A DNA stretch of 64,000 nt. Origin: an uncultured Rhizobiaceae group bacterium. Lineage in GTDB: Bacteria; Pseudomonadota; Alphaproteobacteria; Rhizobiales; Rhizobiaceae. The stretch lies in NCBI GenBank assembly GCA_937958815.1, contig CALGMR010000001.1:32300-96299 (forward strand). The letters are read 5' to 3'. Below, piece by piece: positions 62,670 through 64,000 of the stretch (positions within the stretch are counted from its first letter, which is position 1; each line of letters opens with the position of its first letter). Below the pieces are notes generated by a model. It was not told the origin of the DNA. It saw only the letters and a list, made by a program, of their open reading frames with translations, and ran no database searches. Position numbers and translations under genes: made by a program.

Positions 62670-63244
62670 ATCCCAACACAGAAATTGAAACGGAGCGAAT
62701 GCTACTGCGTCCATGGAACATGAGCGAACAAGATCGACGTGCATTCCATTTCTTGATGTCTGATGAACAAGTCAGACAGTATTACCCAACCGAAAAAACA
62801 CGCCCAGAATCAGATGCATCTTTAGAACGGCTTGTTGCCTCATATGAACACTCCCAATTCGCTTGGGTTGCGGCTTGTTTAAAAGAAACGAGCGAACCAA
62901 TAGGTTTCACAGGATTAGCGAAAGTGGATTTTGAGGCTACCTTTTCGCCAACGGTAGAAATCGGCTGGATGTACAAACCCACATGTTGGAAGCGCGGTTT
63001 CGCATCGGAGGCAGCTCGTGCGCTTTTGAAGCATGGCTTCAACGATCTAAGGCTTGATGAAATTGTCGCGTTCACAGCCGAAATAAACACTCCATCTCAG
63101 GCTGTTATGCGCAGTATTGGAATGAGTAACGATCCAAATGACAATTTTGACCATCCTTCAATTGGGGACGATTCTGCGCATTTGCGCCCTCATATTTTGT
63201 ACCGGATAAGTCGCGACCATTGGCAAAATCAAAAAGGCCGATGA
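62666..63244 (+). CDS. GNAT N-acetyltransferase, RimJ/RimL-like
   Basis: The 192-residue protein starts at the ATGA junction with serB. TERMLLRPWNMSEQDRRAFH at the N-terminus, GFTGLAKVDFEATFSPTVEI, IGWMYKPTCWKRGFASEAAR near residue 108 (acetyl-CoA pyrophosphate motif R/Q-x-x-G-x-A in KRGFAS) and EINTPSQAVMRSIGMSN fit the RimJ/RimL group. Substrate unknown; ribosomal N-termini and small molecules are both possible. The stop is inside the hairpin of the htrA terminator. Confidence 0.85.
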   Translation: MNPNTEIETERMLLRPWNMSEQDRRAFHFLMSDEQVRQYYPTEKTRPESDASLERLVASYEHSQFAWVAACLKETSEPIGFTGLAKVDFEATFSPTVEIGWMYKPTCWKRGFASEAARALLKHGFNDLRLDEIVAFTAEINTPSQAVMRSIGMSNDPNDNFDHPSIGDDSAHLRPHILYRISRDHWQNQKGR

Positions 63245-63261
63245 GGTTTCCCTCACCGGCC
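63231..63261 (-). terminator. Rho-independent terminator of the HtrA/DegP gene
   Basis: GGCCGATGAGG at 63236-63246 and CCTCACCGGCC at 63251-63261 form an 11-position stem with one mismatch. On the minus strand it is followed by TTTTTGATTTTG (63235 downward), 25 bases after the protease stop. It overlaps the stop of the opposite GNAT gene. Confidence 0.8.
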
Positions 63262-63285
63262 CACTAAGAATTTTAAGTCTTGAGA

Positions 63286-64000
63286 CTATTTGATATCCAG
63301 CACCACGAAGCCCAGTTGGCCATCTTTTGACGCCACCAACATGAGTGCTTTCTTACGGCCATCTTTTTTCAGCGCTGCAATGCGTTTTTCAACATCGATT
63401 GGTGTGGCGATTGCTTCTTGGCCAATTTCTGAAATGACGCTTCCAGCTTTTACGCCCTTTTCGTCCGCCGCAGAACCAGGTTCTACAGCCGTAATCAAAG
63501 CGCCTTTCACGTCTTCAGCAATCTTGAACTCTTCACGCGCTTTCGCATCAAGTTCAACAAGCGTCATGCCTGAAACGACAGTGGTTTTCGCTTTTTCATC
63601 GTCAGGCGCTTTTGTGCCATTTTTGTTAGCAGCGATGATTTTCTCGCCGTCTTCCAAACGTCCAAGCGTAACCGAGATGTTTTCCTCTTTGCCTTTGCGA
63701 AGGACAACAACGTCAACGCTTTTGCCGACGGGCGTTTCAGCAACGATCCGCGGCAAATCGCGCATTTGCGCAATATTTTTGCCGTCAAAATTCAAAATCA
63801 CATCACCCACTTTGATGCCGGAATTTTGAGCAGGCCCCTTAGCCGTTAAACCAGCCACCAACGCTCCTTTGGCTGAAGCCATGGACAGGCTTTCCGCTAT
63901 GTCGTCAGTCACGGGTTGAATGCTCACACCCAGCCAACCACGGCGGGTTTCACCAAACTCACGCAACTGCGCGATAACCTTGGTTGCAAGCGAAGCCGGA
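63286..64000 (-). CDS. HtrA/DegP-family periplasmic serine protease (partial, C-terminal part)
   Basis: The frame is open at the right edge; 237 residues are visible. PASLATKVIAQLREFGETRR and GWLGVSIQPVTDDIAESLSM join protease to the first PDZ domain, with NSGIKVGDVILNFDGKNIAQ and PVGKSVDVVVLRKGKEENIS. A second PDZ runs ALITAVEPGSAADEKGVKAG to QLGFVVLDIK. The protease domain with the His-Asp-Ser triad lies beyond the window. Two PDZ domains mark the Do/DegP class, folding quality control in the periplasm. The linker between the PDZ domains is rich in Lys/Glu. Confidence 0.9.
   Translation of the reverse strand, partial: PASLATKVIAQLREFGETRRGWLGVSIQPVTDDIAESLSMASAKGALVAGLTAKGPAQNSGIKVGDVILNFDGKNIAQMRDLPRIVAETPVGKSVDVVVLRKGKEENISVTLGRLEDGEKIIAANKNGTKAPDDEKAKTTVVSGMTLVELDAKAREEFKIAEDVKGALITAVEPGSAADEKGVKAGSVISEIGQEAIATPIDVEKRIAALKKDGRKKALMLVASKDGQLGFVVLDIK

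Overview
The window looks like a chromosomal segment of an alphaproteobacterium, most likely a (possibly marine) member of the Hyphomicrobiales/Rhizobiales. The grounds are family-level: two BA14K-family secreted proteins, a LiuR-type MerR regulator, a DUF6492 protein in an exopolysaccharide locus, a BTLCP-type cysteine peptidase, a coxDE/xdhC-type maturation operon, and the order degP / serB-GNAT / miaA / ilvI / ilvN / ilvC / pdxJ. Base composition by eye is moderate, about half GC. I saw no phage, transposase, integrase or CRISPR array. Genus cannot be decided from sequence alone.

Layout. 1-1273: start of a dimethylglycine/sarcosine-dehydrogenase-like flavoprotein running off the left edge. 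1515-8558: a tight rightward operon (HAD-UbiA fusion, DprE1-like FAD oxidase, 4-TM EamA protein, NAD epimerase, class III aminotransferase, GT-C-like membrane protein) that looks like a pathway for a polyprenyl-phosphate-linked pentose, perhaps an amino-pentose. 8555-18893: a Wzx/Wzy-type exopolysaccharide locus (Wzz/GumC, Tat-exported GH10 glycanase, flippase, DUF6492 protein, WecG/TagA transferase, GT4, GT2, Wzy/WaaL-like ligase). 18998-26422: cysteine peptidase, small secreted protein, SDR, threonine aldolase, MauG-like dihaem peroxidase, PhzF isomerase, Na+/H+ antiporter, EEP phosphohydrolase. 26718-27817: two BA14K proteins. 27896-33337: ilvC, pdxJ, a haem-dependent N-demethylase-like protein with a MaoC-like hydratase, a secreted small protein, a RecD-like helicase.

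33407-41179: TetR regulator, TauE/SafE exporter, methylcrotonyl-CoA carboxylase beta subunit, rhodanese, a 45-residue membrane protein, MscS channel, 3-methyladenine glycosylase, EamA exporter, aldo/keto reductase. 41252-49882: DUF1624 membrane protein with a Cys-rich tail, PIG-L/GNAT pair, isoprenylcysteine-methyltransferase-like protein, chrB-chrA, LiuR-like regulator with a visible operator, mgtE, tRNA-Leu(GAG), lipB. 49879-54683: a leftward six-gene maturation operon for a molybdenum hydroxylase (MoxR, VWA, two XdhC proteins, MoeA-like, MocA-like) with no enzyme subunits next to it. 55011-59889: LysE exporter, Cys-rich lipoprotein, ilvN, a DMT transporter and ilvI behind a leader peptide and attenuator. 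59973-64000: diguanylate cyclase, miaA, serB, GNAT, and the C-terminal part of an HtrA/DegP protease.

The observations I rate highest are: the putative lipid-linked (amino)pentose operon beside the EPS locus; the ilv leader-peptide attenuator; the MoeA-like and MocA-like genes that lie in the same frame separated by a single TGA; the LiuR-type operator sitting in a 19-bp promoter spacer; the 45-residue membrane protein; and the coxDE/xdhC maturation operon without its enzyme.
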